The position numbers and the translations under genes are program-made. Below, in pieces: positions 24,107 to 33,051 of a DNA stretch of 64,000 bases; position 1 is the stretch's first letter, and every line of letters starts with the position of its first letter. The stretch is from Candidatus Nitrososphaera evergladensis SR1 (GTDB taxonomy: Archaea > Thermoproteota > Nitrososphaeria > Nitrososphaerales > Nitrososphaeraceae). The stretch is taken from contig NZ_CP007174.1 of the NCBI RefSeq assembly GCF_000730285.1, positions 1,736,001 through 1,800,000 on the forward strand, written 5' to 3'. The notes under the pieces are model-generated. The model made no database searches, had not been told where the DNA came from, and worked only from the letters and a program-made list of their open reading frames with translations.

Positions 24107-25333
24107 CTAGCTCAGTTGGTAGGCCCTCAGTATTTCGGGCTCGAAATTCTCCCATACCAAGTTGCTGTGCGCAAATTCGTACGTCTTGACCCTCTTTTTG
24201 TATAGCTCTTCCATGTTTTCGTCGTAGTATTCCAGCTGCGACGCCAGGTCCTTGTAGTCGTCAAAAGTCGTGCAGTTTCCTTGAAATGTTTCAATCACCG
24301 TGTCAAATGACGAAGTGCACATTACATGAAGGCCCGCATGGGCATATTCATAGACCTTGTTTGGATTGACAAAGTAATGAGACCAGTGCCGCTTCCACGG
24401 CAATAGTCCTATCGAATGGTTTGACATTTCCTTGAACATTTCTTTCCTCGAGAGAAAGCCTGCAAATTCAACCCTTGAGGAAGGATCGGTAGTTGTTCCC
24501 TGCCAGCCGAGTATTGTCAAGGTTCCTGTGTTTTTGTTGCTGCTTGAGCTATCATTGTTGAACAAGTCGTATAGGCCATCCATGTTGCGGTTGGGCAGCC
24601 TCCTGCTGCCATTGCTCTGGCCGTCGCTTCCGGAATAGACGGAGGACAGCCTGTCAAGGTACCTGGGTTTCTCCAGATCGCTGGTCTCTTGTTTTGTCGG
24701 ATAGTTCGGTACAACGACAATCCTTGAACTGCTGCCGCTTCCAGAAGCAAGCCTGAGCTCTTTTGCGATTCTGTTTGAAACAGTGATAGTGGCTGCCGAT
24801 GAATCTAGCACCTCCTTTTCCCACTTTGCCCACAAGCCAGTCGTACGGCGGTTTACGGCGCTCCTCTTGGTTCGCGCCGCCATGGACATGATGGAATGCA
24901 CCAAGCTACCGCCGCTGCTTGCATTGCTGACGTATTGCTGCGCCTCTTGTTGTTGTACTGCCTCTTCCATTTCGCTTAGGAGGAGGGAATGCTTTGACCA
25001 TGACTCGTGGTCATCGTATACAAAACGCTCTCCCAGGTCCTGCACAAGCTTTGCCGAAAAGAGGTTGTGGGCGTGGACCATGTCCGGCCTGACTTGTTTG
25101 ATGACCTTGGCAAGCTGGTTCCTTACCGAATGCCAGTAGTATGGCATTCCGCAGAGCGCCTTTGCCGTCCAGTTTATCTCGTATGCCTGGCTGAATACTT
25201 TTGTCGCATCATATCCGTCAGCGATTTTTTTTCCTGCAAAAAATACTTCGTAACCTTGCTTTGACGAGGTTAGTGCAGATTTTTCAACCCGCCAATCCGG
25301 CAGGCCGTCGTGAGAAAGGTGCAGTATCCTCAT
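24107..25333 (-). CDS. glycosyltransferase, GT4-like
   Basis: 408 residues. GT-B features: ILHLSHDGLPDWRVEKSA, MVHAHNLFSAKLV, VYDDHES, TVSNRIAKEL, VVPNYPTK, LGWQG and the C-terminal VNPNKVYEYAHAGLHVM donor-binding helix. Ser/Asn-rich linkers lie near 134-140 and 255-265. First gene of a three-gene minus-strand operon with the GT at 23012 and the methyltransferase. It probably builds a surface polysaccharide or S-layer glycan. Confidence 0.87.
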   Translation of the reverse strand: MRILHLSHDGLPDWRVEKSALTSSKQGYEVFFAGKKIADGYDATKVFSQAYEINWTAKALCGMPYYWHSVRNQLAKVIKQVRPDMVHAHNLFSAKLVQDLGERFVYDDHESWSKHSLLLSEMEEAVQQQEAQQYVSNASSGGSLVHSIMSMAARTKRSAVNRRTTGLWAKWEKEVLDSSAATITVSNRIAKELRLASGSGSSSRIVVVPNYPTKQETSDLEKPRYLDRLSSVYSGSDGQSNGSRRLPNRNMDGLYDLFNNDSSSSNKNTGTLTILGWQGTTTDPSSRVEFAGFLSRKEMFKEMSNHSIGLLPWKRHWSHYFVNPNKVYEYAHAGLHVMCTSSFDTVIETFQGNCTTFDDYKDLASQLEYYDENMEELYKKRVKTYEFAHSNLVWENFEPEILRAYQLS

Positions 25334-25415
25334 ATGCTGTGTGTTTACCCGCTATAGGTAGCGATCTAAATCTAAAATGAGTTTCACAGGCAATCCGTTT
25401 GCGGCCCGAAACTCT

Positions 25416-25805
25416 TTAAAGTAATTGCATTTTGCCCTCGCCCCCTTTCAGGAGGTTTTTCTCTCTTTTCCACCTGACCTGCCACCTGCCAATTTCATCC
25501 ATAATGGATTGAAGCTCTCTTGCACTGTCTGAAAGCTTGTATTCAATCTTTGGCGGCCTTTTGTAGATCTTTTTGACCACTAGGCTCTCGTGTTCCAGCT
25601 CTTTCAGGCGCTCTGACAGTACCGTGCTGCTGATTCCTTCAAGGGCGCGCTTTAGGTCGTCAAAACGCGCCGCTTCTCTTGCACTGATGTTTTCAAGGAT
25701 CAAAAGGGCCCATTTTTTGCCAAGCACCCTTGCGATGCCTGTGGCGCCTGCAAATCCGCCGCTGCTTTTGTCAAGGACGATGCTCATGTGTACTCTGCGC
25801 TCCAT
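25416..25805 (-). CDS. HxlR-family winged-helix regulator
   Basis: 129 residues from the ATG at 25805 (an ATG at 25787 is an alternative). The GKKWALLILENIS segment, FDDLKRALEGISSTVLSERLKELE recognition region and wing IEYKLSDSARELQSIMDEIGRW are typical of HxlR regulators, which often sense oxidative or electrophilic signals. No Cys lies in the first helix. It overlaps the SHOCT gene by 35 bases and is the last gene of a five-gene operon, which it may control. Targets inferred. Confidence 0.88.
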   Translation of the reverse strand: MERRVHMSIVLDKSSGGFAGATGIARVLGKKWALLILENISAREAARFDDLKRALEGISSTVLSERLKELEHESLVVKKIYKRPPKIEYKLSDSARELQSIMDEIGRWQVRWKREKNLLKGGEGKMQLL

Positions 25806-26178
25806 CTTGCCCTCGCAAATCGCACAGCATCTGCTCAAACTGCTCTTTTGTGATCTCGCCCCTTGCGTACCTCTCCCTGACAATCGACACCGCGTCTGCT
25901 CCCTGCTGCCGTGGGTAGTAGTAATAATAGCCTCCCCATCCCCTCCTCCAGGGCCAGAGCAGCCACCTTGCTATCCACAGGCCTGCAAATATCAGGAAAA
26001 TGCCGCCGAGCCAGCCAAAGTGGAACGGAAAGAATGGGTAATAAAAGGCTCCCGGCGGCCGTGGGACAAGGTAGGAGTATATCGCAATCGATGCTATTGT
26101 CATTACCACTGCCGCTATCACTCCTATTATGCTCCAGCCTGCAATCTGCCTGATGCGATTTGGTCCTTGGTAGCTCAT
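25771..26178 (-). CDS. SHOCT-domain membrane protein
   Basis: 135 residues: two membrane helices (about 13-35 and 53-72), an aromatic stretch PWRRGWGGYYYYYPRQQG, and a C-terminal SHOCT helix pair (DAVSIVRERYARGEITKEQFEQML). SHOCT segments are oligomerisation tails. Its ATG overlaps the stop of the upstream membrane protein (ATGA), and its end overlaps the HxlR gene. Role unknown; the operon suggests a membrane stress or envelope function. Confidence 0.8.
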   Translation of the reverse strand: MSYQGPNRIRQIAGWSIIGVIAAVVMTIASIAIYSYLVPRPPGAFYYPFFPFHFGWLGGIFLIFAGLWIARWLLWPWRRGWGGYYYYYPRQQGADAVSIVRERYARGEITKEQFEQMLCDLRGQDGAQSTHEHRP

Positions 26179-26630
26179 GCCATCCTCTCCTCCTGCTGCT
26201 TTGACCTATTGTGTACAAACGCCAGTACTGCAAGTGCCACAACGGAAATGGTTATCAGAATCGTCCCCACCACTATATGGCCGTTATGTGAAAGCCCAAA
26301 CCCGATGCCGGAAGCCATGTGAATCTCGTGCGGTGCTGACTTGTAAAAGAGGCCTACTCCGATTACCGCCCCTGCTACAAGCAGATATTTCATCGGCACG
26401 CCAGCCCTGGCTGCGACTGCGACTACTGCGACAAGCCCAAGTCCGTAAAGAGCGTCTGCAAAAGGAGTCAGAGTCGCCAAGCCCGATTCTATACTGATGA
26501 CACCTCCCAGAACCAGCCCTATGCTGATGACCCCAAGCGCAAATCCTGTCAGGTGGATAGCAAGACCAGCTGCTATCCCGTACCTGGGCGCACCGGGTAC
26601 AACGTTACTACTACTGCGTTGCTCTGGCAA
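26175..26630 (-). CDS. polytopic membrane protein, unknown
   Basis: 151 residues with four hydrophobic helices, Gly-rich, short loops and a polar C-terminus (HNRSKQQEERMA). The segment HEIHMASGIGFGLSHNGH has several His that could bind metal. It overlaps the SRPBCC gene by 20 bases at its start and the SHOCT gene at its end. No family is recognised. Confidence 0.7.
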   Translation of the reverse strand: MPEQRSSSNVVPGAPRYGIAAGLAIHLTGFALGVISIGLVLGGVISIESGLATLTPFADALYGLGLVAVVAVAARAGVPMKYLLVAGAVIGVGLFYKSAPHEIHMASGIGFGLSHNGHIVVGTILITISVVALAVLAFVHNRSKQQEERMA

Positions 26631-27030
26631 TCCTCTCTAGCGCCTCCTCTGTCCCCTTGGCGATGTTGTTTTTCACGTTGCCCCTGAACAGCACAGGGAC
26701 TCCGGGCACCTCAATGTCCCAAGAGATGTCTATCTTTGTCGCCGTGCCTCCGTCAAGAGGGGTCAGCGTGACCGTCCTTTTGCCCGTCATGACGCCTTCT
26801 CTCATGATCACCTCTACTGACCTCTTGGGGTTCAGCATCACGGTCTGCTTTCCGTGCGAGTTCCTAAAGCCCACCGTCACCTCTCTTTCGATTACGTTGC
26901 CGTTTGTACTGATGTTTCTGACGGAATTGAGCCCTGGGTAGTACTTTGGCTCGCTGTCAACGTCTGCAATTATTTCCCACACCCTGTCAAGGGGCGCCTG
27001 CACTTTGCGGCTGGCGTTTATTGTCGTCAT
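26611..27030 (-). CDS. SRPBCC (START/polyketide-cyclase-like) protein
   Basis: 139 residues from the ATG at 27030, where TTINASRKVQAPLDRVWEIIADVDSEPKYYPGL matches the N-terminal strand and helix of the SRPBCC fold; the C-terminal helix NIAKGTEEALERIA is typical too. These proteins hold a hydrophobic ligand in a central cavity. It belongs to the HxlR operon, between two membrane proteins, so a lipid ligand is possible but unproven. Confidence 0.82.
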   Translation of the reverse strand: MTTINASRKVQAPLDRVWEIIADVDSEPKYYPGLNSVRNISTNGNVIEREVTVGFRNSHGKQTVMLNPKRSVEVIMREGVMTGKRTVTLTPLDGGTATKIDISWDIEVPGVPVLFRGNVKNNIAKGTEEALERIARATQ

Positions 27031-27041
27031 GGCGCAATATG

Positions 27042-27437
27042 TCACCTCGCAGCAGTCGCCGCCGATGGTGATGACGGCGGCATCGCCCTCGCACTCTTTA
27101 TGCCCTTTGCAATGCCAAGCCCGAGTATCCCAAGCCCATAGATCACTCCCAGAATTGGGCCGGGAACTACGATGAAGGCAAAGAACCCCGTCGCTATCGT
27201 GGCAGGTATGATGACTGCGATGCCGCTTGCGGCAAGCAGTCCTGCCATCAAAACCGACCTCTGGTTCCAGCCCACTATAAATGCCGCTGCGGCCAATGGG
27301 ATGGTCATCGTGCCAATCAGCGCCACGTTTCTCAATACTGCCTCAACTGCCAGCAGGCCGCCCAAGGTGTTGGTCAGGGCCAGTGCAAAAGTAGCCGCCG
27401 CCAGTATCAATCCGATTACAAGTCTTGCGTTTGCCAT
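27042..27437 (-). CDS. polytopic membrane protein, unknown
   Basis: 131 residues from the second ATG (27437); four hydrophobic helices, Ala/Gly/Ile-rich, with a Ser/Pro/Ala C-terminal tail. First gene of the five-gene minus-strand operon ending in the HxlR gene. It resembles small DUF-type membrane proteins, without a recognisable family. Confidence 0.65.
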   Translation of the reverse strand: MANARLVIGLILAAATFALALTNTLGGLLAVEAVLRNVALIGTMTIPLAAAAFIVGWNQRSVLMAGLLAASGIAVIIPATIATGFFAFIVVPGPILGVIYGLGILGLGIAKGIKSARAMPPSSPSAATAAR

Positions 27438-27680
27438 AAACAAACATGCATGGGAATTATTTTAACGGTTGTCAACCAAAGACACGTAACTTAGTTACCA
27501 CACCCTTAATCTACTTCCGCCAAAAAGCCCTTTTAGTAAGATTGAGCTACAATAGTGGTGCTATATTAATGATGGTCATGCCGCTTCTTCTTGCTGATGG
27601 CAAAAAATTTGCTAATTCTGTTAACAATAATCCTGTATTGACCGCTACTACTATCGCCAAATCCGGAAAACCTGGTTAAA

Positions 27681-27980
27681 TTGGTTCACGAATACCGCGA
27701 CAGGATCTACATCCGCAAAGACATCATGCTGAAACTGTCAGAATACGGCGAGCTTAACCAGAGCAAACTGATGAGCTACTGCGGGCTTAACAACGTCAAG
27801 CACAGGGTAATAATCGACGACATGGTGGAAAAAGGTCTGCTGACAAGGTTTGAAGAATTGTGGGGCAACAAGACGATAATAAAGTACAAGCTGTCAGAAA
27901 AGGGCAGGGCAATATTGAATGAGATATTGGAGCCGTACGAGGCCCTGTTTCCAAGGGAGAGCGGTGGCAAGTCACAATGA
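27681..27980 (+). CDS. small winged-helix DNA-binding protein
   Basis: 99 residues. The TTG at 27681 directly follows an in-frame stop and gives YRDRIYIRKDIMLKLSEYGELNQSKLMSYCGLNNVKHRVIIDDMVEKGLL, an archaeal one-wing helix-turn-helix of the type found in many Nitrososphaera regulators; KYKLSEKGRAILNEI is the wing and last helix. An ATG start 15 codons in would cut helix 1. Upstream of a membrane-protein gene and a kinase. Confidence 0.78.
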   Translation: MVHEYRDRIYIRKDIMLKLSEYGELNQSKLMSYCGLNNVKHRVIIDDMVEKGLLTRFEELWGNKTIIKYKLSEKGRAILNEILEPYEALFPRESGGKSQ

Positions 27981-28032
27981 CAGGTAACTTTGTTACCAGC
28001 ATTTTTTATAACGCAATGGGGGCATGTAGCTC

Positions 28033-28473
28033 GTGACGGCACCGCCGGGCAGGGACGATGAATCTCGTGACAGCCCATTTCGGATAATGGACGAGATAAT
28101 CTACCAGCTGAACAAGACCAAAAGGATGTTCATCATGATGATAATCACCATCATCGTGATAGTGCCGGTGTCAATCGTCGCCATATTTGCCACGTTCGGT
28201 CCCATTGGGGGCAGAGGAGGCGGGTGGTGGTGGCATGATGGCGTTGGCGGCGGCCCGCCAACCTTTAGCCCTGCGTTTGATGCGGTGCGCCTGTTAATAA
28301 CCGTGGTCGTCCTTGTGTGGCTGGTGCTTGGCATAAGGCAGTGGTTCATACTGTCAAAGTGGACCAAGAAATACGAGACCTACAAGGAGCTTCAGAAAAA
28401 GATCGAAGACAAGCTGGACTTTGAAAAGGATGATGACGAAGAAAGGGAAGAAGGCAGAGACAATAACAGATAG
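28033..28473 (+). CDS. two-span membrane protein, unknown
   Basis: 146 residues (GTG start); an ATG at 28087 that begins MDEIIYQLNKTKR is an equally good start. Two membrane helices (about 32-54 and 84-104) flank an outside loop GGRGGGWWWHDGVGGG, and the acidic C-terminus (DDDEEREEGRDNN) is cytosolic and coiled. It is 52 bases after the wHTH gene, so probably in one transcript. No family recognised. Confidence 0.6.
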   Translation: MTAPPGRDDESRDSPFRIMDEIIYQLNKTKRMFIMMIITIIVIVPVSIVAIFATFGPIGGRGGGWWWHDGVGGGPPTFSPAFDAVRLLITVVVLVWLVLGIRQWFILSKWTKKYETYKELQKKIEDKLDFEKDDDEEREEGRDNNR

Positions 28474-28545
28474 CTATAGCAGCTTCTCTGCTGCTCCAAT
28501 TCCCGGCTACGCAGCCGTTGGCGGCGGCAAAACTAGCTAATAAGG

Positions 28546-28554
28546 TATAAAAAC
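28546..28554 (+). promoter_or_regulatory. TATA box of the sensor kinase at 28580
   Basis: TATAAAAAC is centred about 31 bases before the GTG at 28580, consistent with a leaderless transcript and supporting that GTG. Confidence 0.55.
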
Positions 28555-28579
28555 CAAAGACGCATTCTTACGCAAAGAA

Positions 28580-30403
28580 GTGACCCTGCAGGGTAAGCGT
28601 GACTCAATTTTTGCAAGCGCGCGGACCGGATTTGCCATAATAGTTGCGATAATTGTCATGTCCTATGGCCTGTTCTTTTACCTAGAGACGTCTGCCGAAT
28701 TTCAGATCCGCGGCATACAGTTTGAGCGCAGCAAGGACAACCAGGTGGTCATTACGGAAGGCATCGCCAACCGTCTAGAGTCGTCCGTGGAACTTGCGAC
28801 TACAAAATTCCGGGTCATGGCGTCTGAGATTGAAGAGATCGGCGACTCTGCGCAGCTGTCTGCGCGACTTGATCAGATAGAGTCGCTGTACGTGGACAGG
28901 CTGCATAGCGGCCTTGCGGCCATGCTTGACAAGGACGGGGCCATCGTCTGGCTTGGCGGTGGCGGTAATAATAATGGCAGCGGCAAATCCGGCTACTATG
29001 GGTGGAACGTGGGGAACAACCTTTCGCAGTACTCATGGGTTCAAAAGACAAAGGATGCGCTTGCGCCCGTCTTTACGGGCGAGCACGCGCCTGGCAATAA
29101 TAATATCGATCTTTTGGTGATGACCCATCCGCTTGTGCAACACGGCCAGTACCGGGGCCAGCTTGTCCAGTTCCTGCCCGCCGGCCCAGTCGCGCAAGAT
29201 GTGGGGCAGAATCTCCCGGAGGCGCAGGCCTTGAGCGTGCTTGACCTTGACGGAAAATTTGTCCTAAGCTCCGACGAGTCGCTGCTGCATCAGCAGTTCT
29301 TCTCATCGGAGCAGGGTCTCAATACCGTTGGCGGCGAAAGCGAGGATCTAAGAAACGCAGTGGACGCAGGATTGCGAGGAGACACGAATCCGCAGCGGGT
29401 GCTGTACAGAGTCGACGGCGAGGAGATGCTGACGGTGGGCGTGCCCGTGACTGAGGGCGCCGCCGCCAGTAACAACGCTCCTGTCTATTACCTGCTGGTG
29501 ACCACGCCGGTATCGTTTTTTTACAAAGAGATAAACCAGGTGCTTGTCGCGCAGAGGCTCCAGGCGTTTTCCATACTTGCCGGCACGTCAGTGTCTGTCA
29601 TCATACTGGCAGTTTTTGTAAACCGCGCCGCCAGCCTTGACAGGGAGGTGCGCAGGCGCACAAGCGAGCTGCAGGCGTCAAACACGCTCATAACGCAGCA
29701 GAAAAAAGAGCTGGAAAAGGCAAACGAGGACCTGAAGCAGCTGGACAGGATGAAGGACGAGTTCCTCAACATCGCCGCGCATGAGCTTCGCACGCCCATC
29801 ACTCCGATACTGATGGCGGCAGAAGAGCTTGAGGACGAGCTGGGCAAGCGCTCTGACGTGCGCATGATAGCAAGAAACGCCAAGAAGCTCCAGCGGCTGG
29901 TGCAGAACGTGCTTGACCTTGCAAGGATAGAGAACAACACCTTCAAGCTGGCAAAAGAGCCGGCAAACCTAGGCGAGGTGGTGTACGCCACGGTGGAGGA
30001 TTACCGCGCCCAGCTGGAGGACAAGGCCGGGTCTGCAATAGTTTATGACATGACAGACGTGCCGATGAACCTGGACAAGACTAGGATCATGCAGGTCCTT
30101 TCAAACCTTCTGGGCAATGCGATAAAGTTCACAAAGCAGGGCACGGTGACAGTCAGCGTTACAAAGGATGCCGCCGCTGGCAAAGTCACCGTCGCAGTCA
30201 GGGACACTGGCAAGGGGATTGATCCTGAAATAATGCCCCGGCTGTTCCAAAAGTTTGCGACCAAGTCGGATAGCGGCACCGGCCTTGGCCTGTACATATC
30301 AAAGAGCATCGTAGAAGCGCATGGCGGCACCATGTGGGCTGAAAACAACGCAGACGGTGCAGGCGGCGCGACGTTCTACTTTACGCTTCCGCTGGCACAA
30401 TAA
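28580..30403 (+). CDS. membrane sensor histidine kinase with Cache-like domain
   Basis: 607 residues. Membrane helices at about 16-35 and 328-348 enclose a Cache-like outside domain, with a Gly/Asn-rich insert at 126-136. A coiled coil (352-392) precedes HisKA with His401 in NIAAHELRTPITP; the ATPase part has NLLGNAIKFT, DTGKGIDPE and SGTGLGLYISKSIVEAHGG. It is paralogous to the kinase at 7326: same layout and near-identical H and G2 boxes. No response regulator is adjacent. The GTG start is supported by the TATA box at 28546. The ligand is unknown. Confidence 0.9.
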   Translation: MTLQGKRDSIFASARTGFAIIVAIIVMSYGLFFYLETSAEFQIRGIQFERSKDNQVVITEGIANRLESSVELATTKFRVMASEIEEIGDSAQLSARLDQIESLYVDRLHSGLAAMLDKDGAIVWLGGGGNNNGSGKSGYYGWNVGNNLSQYSWVQKTKDALAPVFTGEHAPGNNNIDLLVMTHPLVQHGQYRGQLVQFLPAGPVAQDVGQNLPEAQALSVLDLDGKFVLSSDESLLHQQFFSSEQGLNTVGGESEDLRNAVDAGLRGDTNPQRVLYRVDGEEMLTVGVPVTEGAAASNNAPVYYLLVTTPVSFFYKEINQVLVAQRLQAFSILAGTSVSVIILAVFVNRAASLDREVRRRTSELQASNTLITQQKKELEKANEDLKQLDRMKDEFLNIAAHELRTPITPILMAAEELEDELGKRSDVRMIARNAKKLQRLVQNVLDLARIENNTFKLAKEPANLGEVVYATVEDYRAQLEDKAGSAIVYDMTDVPMNLDKTRIMQVLSNLLGNAIKFTKQGTVTVSVTKDAAAGKVTVAVRDTGKGIDPEIMPRLFQKFATKSDSGTGLGLYISKSIVEAHGGTMWAENNADGAGGATFYFTLPLAQ

Positions 30404-30449
30404 CGCATATGCACACAATCACGCGTGCGCGCAAAATAACATATGCTTT

Positions 30450-30647
30450 TTAGTTCATCGGTTTGCACTGGTTGCGGTCTTTGTGCTCGTGGTAATGGGC
30501 CTGGCAAAAGTCGTTTCCGCACTCGTAGCAGTGCCAGCCGGAGAGGGTGTAGCAGACGACGCACTTGCCTATTGGCTTGTTATAGTCATAATCCTTTCTT
30601 GAGCTCTTTGGCGTCTGCTGCTTTTGGGGTTTCTGTGGTGGCCTCAT
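30450..30647 (-). CDS. AN1-like zinc-finger protein
   Basis: 65 residues: CVVC, then WHCYECGNDFCQAHYHEHKDRNQC. The arrangement of C, C, C-x-x-C, C and H pairs resembles the AN1 or B-box two-zinc finger found in archaeal and eukaryotic ubiquitin-linked stress proteins. Basic N-terminal tail (RPPQKPQKQQTPKSS). Role unknown. Converges with the kinase. Confidence 0.75.
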   Translation of the reverse strand: MRPPQKPQKQQTPKSSRKDYDYNKPIGKCVVCYTLSGWHCYECGNDFCQAHYHEHKDRNQCKPMN

Positions 30648-30825
30648 GTCTGCTCAAAGTTTTGGGGTTTTGGCGCGTGGAAAATGCATTGGCTAGGGAA
30701 CCTCAAAAGTACTTGCCTTTATGCAAGCCTCGACGTACAACAGGCTCAATTCACCCTACCATTATTTAAGGATGATGTATCAGGAACACACTCGCTCTTG
30801 CGATGGCAGGAAAAAATCCGTCCGA

Positions 30826-31017
30826 CTATCCACCACAGCCCTTGCCAAACAACGTGCGGTGTTTTTCCGCAAGGGATGCTATGCCGTGGTAGATGTCCTC
30901 CAGTTGATCTGCCGAAAGGTTCATCTTTCTTATGGCTTGGACATTTACTCCAAGCGTTCCGAGTTTGTCGTAGGCATCTGCAATCCTTTCCTTTTTGTCA
31001 GATAGGTGGCGGGCCAT
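30826..31017 (-). CDS. small helical protein, unknown
   Basis: 63 residues, all helical, charged, no Cys except near the C-terminus (KGCGG). Codon use matches the neighbours. The ATG at 31017 has no obvious upstream purine run. No family is recognised. Confidence 0.45.
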   Translation of the reverse strand: MARHLSDKKERIADAYDKLGTLGVNVQAIRKMNLSADQLEDIYHGIASLAEKHRTLFGKGCGG

Positions 31018-31165
31018 GTCGTTAGCTCAACTCTGATCACGTGGCTCTGCAATGGTGCATTCTTGCACGCAGGCAGAACGATGAAATTTTTTGCAGGCAG
31101 TCCTTCTTGTCATAAGGTGGCACTTGTGTATCGAGCACCACCATAGCCGCTGCTTGTTGATTGTG

Positions 31166-31978
31166 CTATGCGAGTGCATGTGTATGCCCTGACTTGGAAT
31201 ATACGATAAAGGGCTGGTCCGTTATGACATGGTCGTGCGCAAGCACTATGTTTGTAAAGTCCTTGCTGGCTTGGTCGGCGCTGTAAGCGCAAAGAAAAGA
31301 CCTGCTCCGTCCATTGTTGCTGCCCGCTGCTGTCCCCCTGCGCACGTAGCGGCTCTGCGTCGCTTGGTCTTTTGATGGATGGTAGTAGTAATGATGCTTG
31401 CAAAACACCAGATTGCAATAGGTCCGGCCGCCCGCAGTTATGTTGCCGTCTCTGTCATACTTGATTATCGCTGATCCAAAGCCGTCCGTTGCTGTGGTAG
31501 TAGTGGTATTATTATTTATCAGCCTGCCGGCGTTTACCGGCTTGAAAAATGAGTCCAGTATCTCTTGCTTGCTGCTATAGTTATTGTGGATAAAGACCGC
31601 ATAGCCGTTTCGCAAGTTGCGGACGAACCTTAGCGCCTCAAGCTTGTGGGCTTGGCGGATTATTTCTATCGTCGAAAGGGAATGGTCAAGGTGCGGGAGG
31701 CTCCTTAGCAGGTTCGCCCTGATCTCGTGCATGAACACCTCTGATCCGTATCCAAATGTCTGGCTTATTGCCTTGGATACCAGATCATACCTTGTCAGCA
31801 CTATGTGCCTTGGGAGCCTGTATATTACCGACAGGTGGTTGATGAGGAGGCCGGCGCACGACTCTCCGAGGAGCTCAAATGCCCTGATTATGGCGTCATA
31901 CACCAAGTCGCTAACCATTGCGCGGGGCTTGTATCCTGCATCCAGCAGAGACTCGTGGATTCTGTCCATCTCGACCAT
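31166..31978 (-). CDS. hypothetical protein with a NitrOD5-like helical domain
   Basis: 270 residues. The first 85 (DLVYDAIIRAFELLGESCAGLLINHLSVIYRL...FGYGSEVFMHEIRANLL) resemble an all-helical domain common in thaumarchaeal sensor proteins, known as NitrOD5; I recognise the pattern LGES...HL...FG.G but not the exact family. A second part (about 110-150) with GYAVFIHNNYSSKQE could be a regulatory domain, and an Asn/Thr repeat (153-164) separates it from the rest. Possibly a one-component signalling protein; no DNA-binding motif is visible. Confidence 0.55.
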   Translation of the reverse strand: MVEMDRIHESLLDAGYKPRAMVSDLVYDAIIRAFELLGESCAGLLINHLSVIYRLPRHIVLTRYDLVSKAISQTFGYGSEVFMHEIRANLLRSLPHLDHSLSTIEIIRQAHKLEALRFVRNLRNGYAVFIHNNYSSKQEILDSFFKPVNAGRLINNNTTTTTATDGFGSAIIKYDRDGNITAGGRTYCNLVFCKHHYYYHPSKDQATQSRYVRRGTAAGSNNGRSRSFLCAYSADQASKDFTNIVLAHDHVITDQPFIVYSKSGHTHALA

Positions 31979-32076
31979 ATGCGTACTTTCTCCAGTAGAG
32001 TCACACCTCGTATATGGTAAAAAGTGCCTGTTTGTTCACCTGTACGAGCTTGTTCGTGTGCATATTATGTGCAAGA

Positions 32077-32085
32077 TTTATTTAT
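32077..32085 (+). promoter_or_regulatory. TATA box of purU
   Basis: TTTATTTAT is centred 29 bases before the ATG at 32110, again leaderless spacing. Confidence 0.45.
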
Positions 32086-32109
32086 CATGTCAAGACGCTA
32101 CTGTCTTGA

Positions 32110-33021
32110 ATGGTTGCCGCCTCTTCTTCTTCCGCTGCAGGAAACAAGACGATAATCGAAGTCACGGTAGTCGGGAAGGACCGCAAGGGTGTGGTGGCCG
32201 ACATCACCAACTTTATCTTCCAGAACGGCGGCAACATCGAGAAGATAAACCAGAACGTGGTGCGCGGCCTCTTTGGGATGCAGCTGGAAGCATCATTTGC
32301 GCGGGCCAAGAGAAAGGAGCTTGACGACGGCCTCAAGGACCTTGCCAAGAGGCTCCAGATGGAAATCAAGGTCCATTACCAGGAACCTGACAGGCTGAGA
32401 AACGTGGCAATCCTTGTCAGCAAGGAGCCTCACTGCATCAACAGGATACTTGCGGGCCGCAAAAAGGGCGAGATAAAGGCCAACCTTGCGGTCGTGATTG
32501 GAAGCGAGCCATCGCTCAAGCCGGTCGCCGACGAGGCCGGGATCCCGTTCCATTCTGTATCCCACACAGACCAGGCAGAGGCGGAGCGAAACATCCTTGA
32601 CCTCATCGAAAAATACAACGTCGACCTGATAGTGCTTGCGCGCTACATGCGCATCCTCACGCCAAACTTTGTCTGGCGCTACCCAAACCGCATAATCAAC
32701 ATACACCCGTCGCTTTTGCCGGCTTTCCCCGGCGCCTACGCGTACGTCCAGGCGTACGAGAGGGGCGCCAAGATAGTGGGGTGCACGGCGCATTTTGTCA
32801 CAGAAGACCTAGACCAGGGTCCGATAATCTGCCAAGAATCATTCAAGGTGTCAGACAGCGACACGCTGGAGACCATACGGAAAAAGGGCCGGGAGCTGGA
32901 GGCAGCGACGCTCTTTGAGGCAGTCAGGCTGTACCTTGAGGACCGCCTTGAGGTGTACTGGGGCAAGGTCCTCGTACACAAGTCGCCCAAAGGCAAGGCA
33001 ACAACGACGACAAGTTCTTAA
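32110..33021 (+). CDS. purU: formyltetrahydrofolate deformylase
   Basis: 303 residues: N-terminal ACT domain (about 15-88) that senses a metabolite such as glycine or methionine in bacterial PurU, then a formyl-transferase fold with catalytic Asn197, His199 (NIHPSLLPAF) and Asp235 (EDLDQGP). It hydrolyses 10-formyl-THF to THF and formate. In purine-making cells it can supply formate for PurP/PurT-type steps. It is 30 bases before the creatininase-family gene and is read in the same direction, so the two may be cotranscribed. Identity strong; physiological role inferred. Confidence 0.9.
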   Translation: MVAASSSSAAGNKTIIEVTVVGKDRKGVVADITNFIFQNGGNIEKINQNVVRGLFGMQLEASFARAKRKELDDGLKDLAKRLQMEIKVHYQEPDRLRNVAILVSKEPHCINRILAGRKKGEIKANLAVVIGSEPSLKPVADEAGIPFHSVSHTDQAEAERNILDLIEKYNVDLIVLARYMRILTPNFVWRYPNRIINIHPSLLPAFPGAYAYVQAYERGAKIVGCTAHFVTEDLDQGPIICQESFKVSDSDTLETIRKKGRELEAATLFEAVRLYLEDRLEVYWGKVLVHKSPKGKATTTTSS

Positions 33022-33051
33022 CGCCGGCATAGTGCTTTTAGCTAAATACAC

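Noticed and set aside
24102-24122. tRNA-like D-arm sequence (AGCTAGCTCAGTTGGTAG) on the plus strand
   Set aside because: It falls at the C-terminal end of the glycosyltransferase gene read on the other strand, and no acceptor, anticodon or T arm can be built around it.
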